Shown in pieces: positions 62,901 to 64,000 of a stretch of 64,000 bases of DNA (position 1 is the stretch's first letter; each line of letters starts with the position of its first letter). A model generated the notes under the pieces. It searched no databases. It saw nothing but the letters and a program-made list of their open reading frames with translations, and was not told the origin of the DNA. The DNA comes from Chrysoperla carnea (lineage: Eukaryota; Arthropoda; Insecta; Neuroptera; Chrysopidae), in the NCBI RefSeq assembly GCF_905475395.1, contig NC_058338.1, positions 96,395,435-96,459,434 of the forward strand. Direction: 5' to 3'. The position numbers and the translations under genes are program-made.

Positions 62901-63185
62901 GATTGATGCAGTTTTTGCTAGCGCAATAAGTGAATGAAATATGAGCGTTTCTGATATTACCGGTATGAACAAATTGATGGTTATTTAAGTAATCCAATGT
63001 TTTAAATTTTTTATTACAAATACCACAAGAATAATTCCTCTCTTCCACATGCGTACGTTTTTTATGTTTAGCTAAATAAATTTTACTTTTGAATTTATTT
63101 TTACAAATTTCACATTCAAAGTTTCTTTCGTTTAAATGTGTTACAGAATGTTTACGAAAGTTGCTACCATCTGTAAATTTGCTAT
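59757..63185 (-). CDS. ZAD-C2H2 family gene Z1, only last two exons in window
   Basis: Exons A (62961-63185) and C (59757-59938) of a fifth gene; E, D and B are expected right of the window. The phase-1 junctions and the GT/AG sites fit the family, and the frame is open to TAA at 59757. It is clearly more diverged than Z2-Z4: exon A is 225 bp with one extra residue in a finger (KHKKRTH), and exon C is shorter (182 bp) with a different second finger and tail (HFELSK). Whether a ZAD is present cannot be seen. Confidence 0.8.
60063..60334 (-). mobile_element. tRNA-derived SINE with LINE-like tail
   Basis: The minus-strand head has an A box (TTAGCTCAGTTGGTTAAGGCG, 60308-60328) and a perfect B box (GGTTCGATTCC, about 60262-60272). 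The 3' part holds ATCACAATGGGCTCTAAGTG, TGTCCTTCGTGGACAGCC and an AACCAAACCTAACC end. Imperfect duplications flank it (GATCCCCATCTTA at 60050-60062, GATCCCACCTTA at 60335-60346). The tail resembles the 3' end of the LINE at 33360-34840. It is not a functional tRNA: the acceptor ends do not pair. Confidence 0.8.
60402..60434. repeat. perfect hairpin, 14-bp arms
   Basis: TTGTAATACACGAT / TACGA / ATCGTGTATTACAA, with imperfect extension on both sides to about 60378-60458. Confidence 0.85.
60598..61150 (-). other. Z1 A-C intron, no feature
   Basis: AT-rich. One copy of ATCAATACTAGCATGAAT at about 60889 matches the end of the next element. Confidence 0.4.
61153..61452. mobile_element. 300-bp hairpin MITE
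   Basis: Arms of about 110 bp: ATCAATACTAGCATGAATGA..ATACATGTCATAGA mirrored by TCTATGACATGTAT..TCATTCATGCTAGTATTGAT. Confidence 0.8.
61510..62235. mobile_element. foldback element, about 300-bp arms
   Basis: Left arm TTTGTACAAACCTTTATTTT.., TTACGCGTACGCGTCCTTAG.., GAGAGCGCAAAAGATGGAGCG, CAGCACTGA-type core; the right arm is its complement, ending AAAATAAAGGTGTGTACAAAA. No ORF. Confidence 0.8.
62236..62960 (-). other. Z1 A-C intron, 5' part
   Basis: No repeat or gene recognised. The minus-strand ORF at 62244-62504 looks like chance. Confidence 0.4.
62961..63185 (-). CDS. Z1 exon A: end of a split finger, two fingers
   Basis: 225 bp. SKFTDGSNFRKHSVTH ends the split finger, then CEICKNKFKS..HKKRTH (H-x4-H) and CGICNKKFKT..HQFVHTG. 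Acceptor TTTTTAG, donor GTAATA. Confidence 0.83.
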
Positions 63186-63604
63186 CTAAAAATAAAACAT
63201 GAAATTTAAATTAATATATAGAAAAAAAAGTTTCTGTAAATATTATCACGATCTTTTAATCGAAAATTGGGTATTTGCATGGAATTTATTTTTCGAATTT
63301 CTTAACAAAATATGAAAAAAACCGTAAGCGAGATGACAAAAAGTGAAATTAAAATTAAAATCGGCCAAGAAATAAATACGGATGATATAAGCATTTTAAG
63401 TCAGTGTATCTATCAGCCATTTGCTGTAACATAGCTACTCCATGTTAAATTCTGTTTTATGCTAGAATGAGATAAAAACAAAACTTTGATGGTTTTTTTA
63501 TTGGTTGTTTTAAGTTATTCGAAAAAAAATATTCTCATCTGTTTGTTACATGAATAAGTTTTTAATAAAGCAAAATAAAAAAAAAATCATGAAAATACCC
63601 AATT
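63186..63604 (-). other. intron upstream of Z1 exon A
   Basis: AT-rich, nothing recognised. Confidence 0.4.
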
Positions 63605-64000
63605 ACAGATTTAATCGAGGAAATAAACCCGAAAAATAATCTAACCAAGGAAGCGACTCCTCGTCATTTGATTTTTATGGAAGTCGGTGGAAAATGTTTG
63701 TCTGAGTCCATAAGGTGGGACAGAAGTACTCCACTTCCAGACACCACATTCTCTTTATTTAAAATTAAAAAAAAAAAACAACTATTGGATTTCATATTTT
63801 GGACAATTTTTAGCTATTTTTTATTCCTTACATTTTTTATCTAACCTCACCGTTTGCGAAATAAGAGCATTTGAAAAACAAAAATGTAGATCTCAATGAA
63901 ACTTATAGACAGCATAACGAAAAATTACATTTTTCTAAGCAATTGCTTACTATGACTCATCGCGCGAGAGGTCACCAAAGTTGCGTACTCTCGAGCAAAG
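63605..64000. mobile_element. F3 foldback element, copy 3, cut by window edge
   Basis: Starts TTTAATCGAGGAAATAAACC, then AAGGAAGCGACTCCTCGTCA and GTCGGTGGAAAATGTTTGTC, as in the copies at 10645 and 1760. The far end lies outside the window. Confidence 0.65.

Overview
This is a 64 kb piece of an AT-rich, transposon-filled insect genome. The genes are spliced, and the window holds LTR and non-LTR retrotransposons, Helitrons, PIF/Harbinger and pogo-type remnants and many foldback MITEs. The host genes have a ZAD (zinc-finger-associated domain) in front of C2H2 zinc fingers, a family known essentially from arthropods and expanded in insects. I cannot name the order or species.

The backbone is a tandem array of five related ZAD-C2H2 genes, all on the minus strand, named here Z1 (right) to Z5 (left). 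Each has the same exons, called E-D-B-A-C in transcript order. E carries the first half of the ZAD. D carries the second half, an acidic/lysine-rich linker and fingers 1-4. B carries finger 5 and the start of finger 6. A carries the end of finger 6 plus fingers 7-8. C carries fingers 9-10 and the stop. Intron phases are 0, 0, 1, 1 in every copy examined. Z2 (45264-54954) and Z4 (10421-18215) are complete with open frames of 467 residues. Z3 (20944-31871) is complete with 379 residues and has lost fingers 1-3 by an in-frame deletion. Z5 (181-7592) lacks only its last exon, which lies off the left edge. Z1 (59757-63185) shows only its last two exons. A decayed ZAD exon at 59127-59258 marks a lost sixth copy. 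The likely role is DNA-binding transcription factors; targets cannot be read from the sequence. Exons of Z2 and Z4 share long identical tracts that suggest gene conversion.

The space between exons is almost entirely mobile DNA. Left part (0-10 kb): a PIF/Harbinger relic with two nested insertions, RNase H-bearing LINE fragments, and SINE-like and dispersed repeats. 10-20 kb: a foldback transposon family inside a Z4 intron, palindromes and a LINE tail. 21.5-24.2 kb: a 2.6 kb element with terminal inverted repeats of about 0.8 kb, a cysteine-rich ORF, and a Helitron-like insertion in only one arm. 24.5-30.8 kb: four foldback or TIR elements. 33-43 kb: an RNase H LINE relic, a pogo/Tigger transposase relic and a Ty3/Gypsy element with identical LTRs but a broken coding region. 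45.7-50.6 kb: nested Helitrons, a second Harbinger relic and LINE fragments. 55-62.3 kb: palindromes, a TIR element built of TTACGTAA/TGACGTCA-rich repeats, a tRNA-derived SINE and more foldbacks.

All coordinates were read by eye. Splice sites of the zinc-finger exons are well supported because phase and flanking dinucleotides agree across copies. Outer ends of many repeats are approximate.
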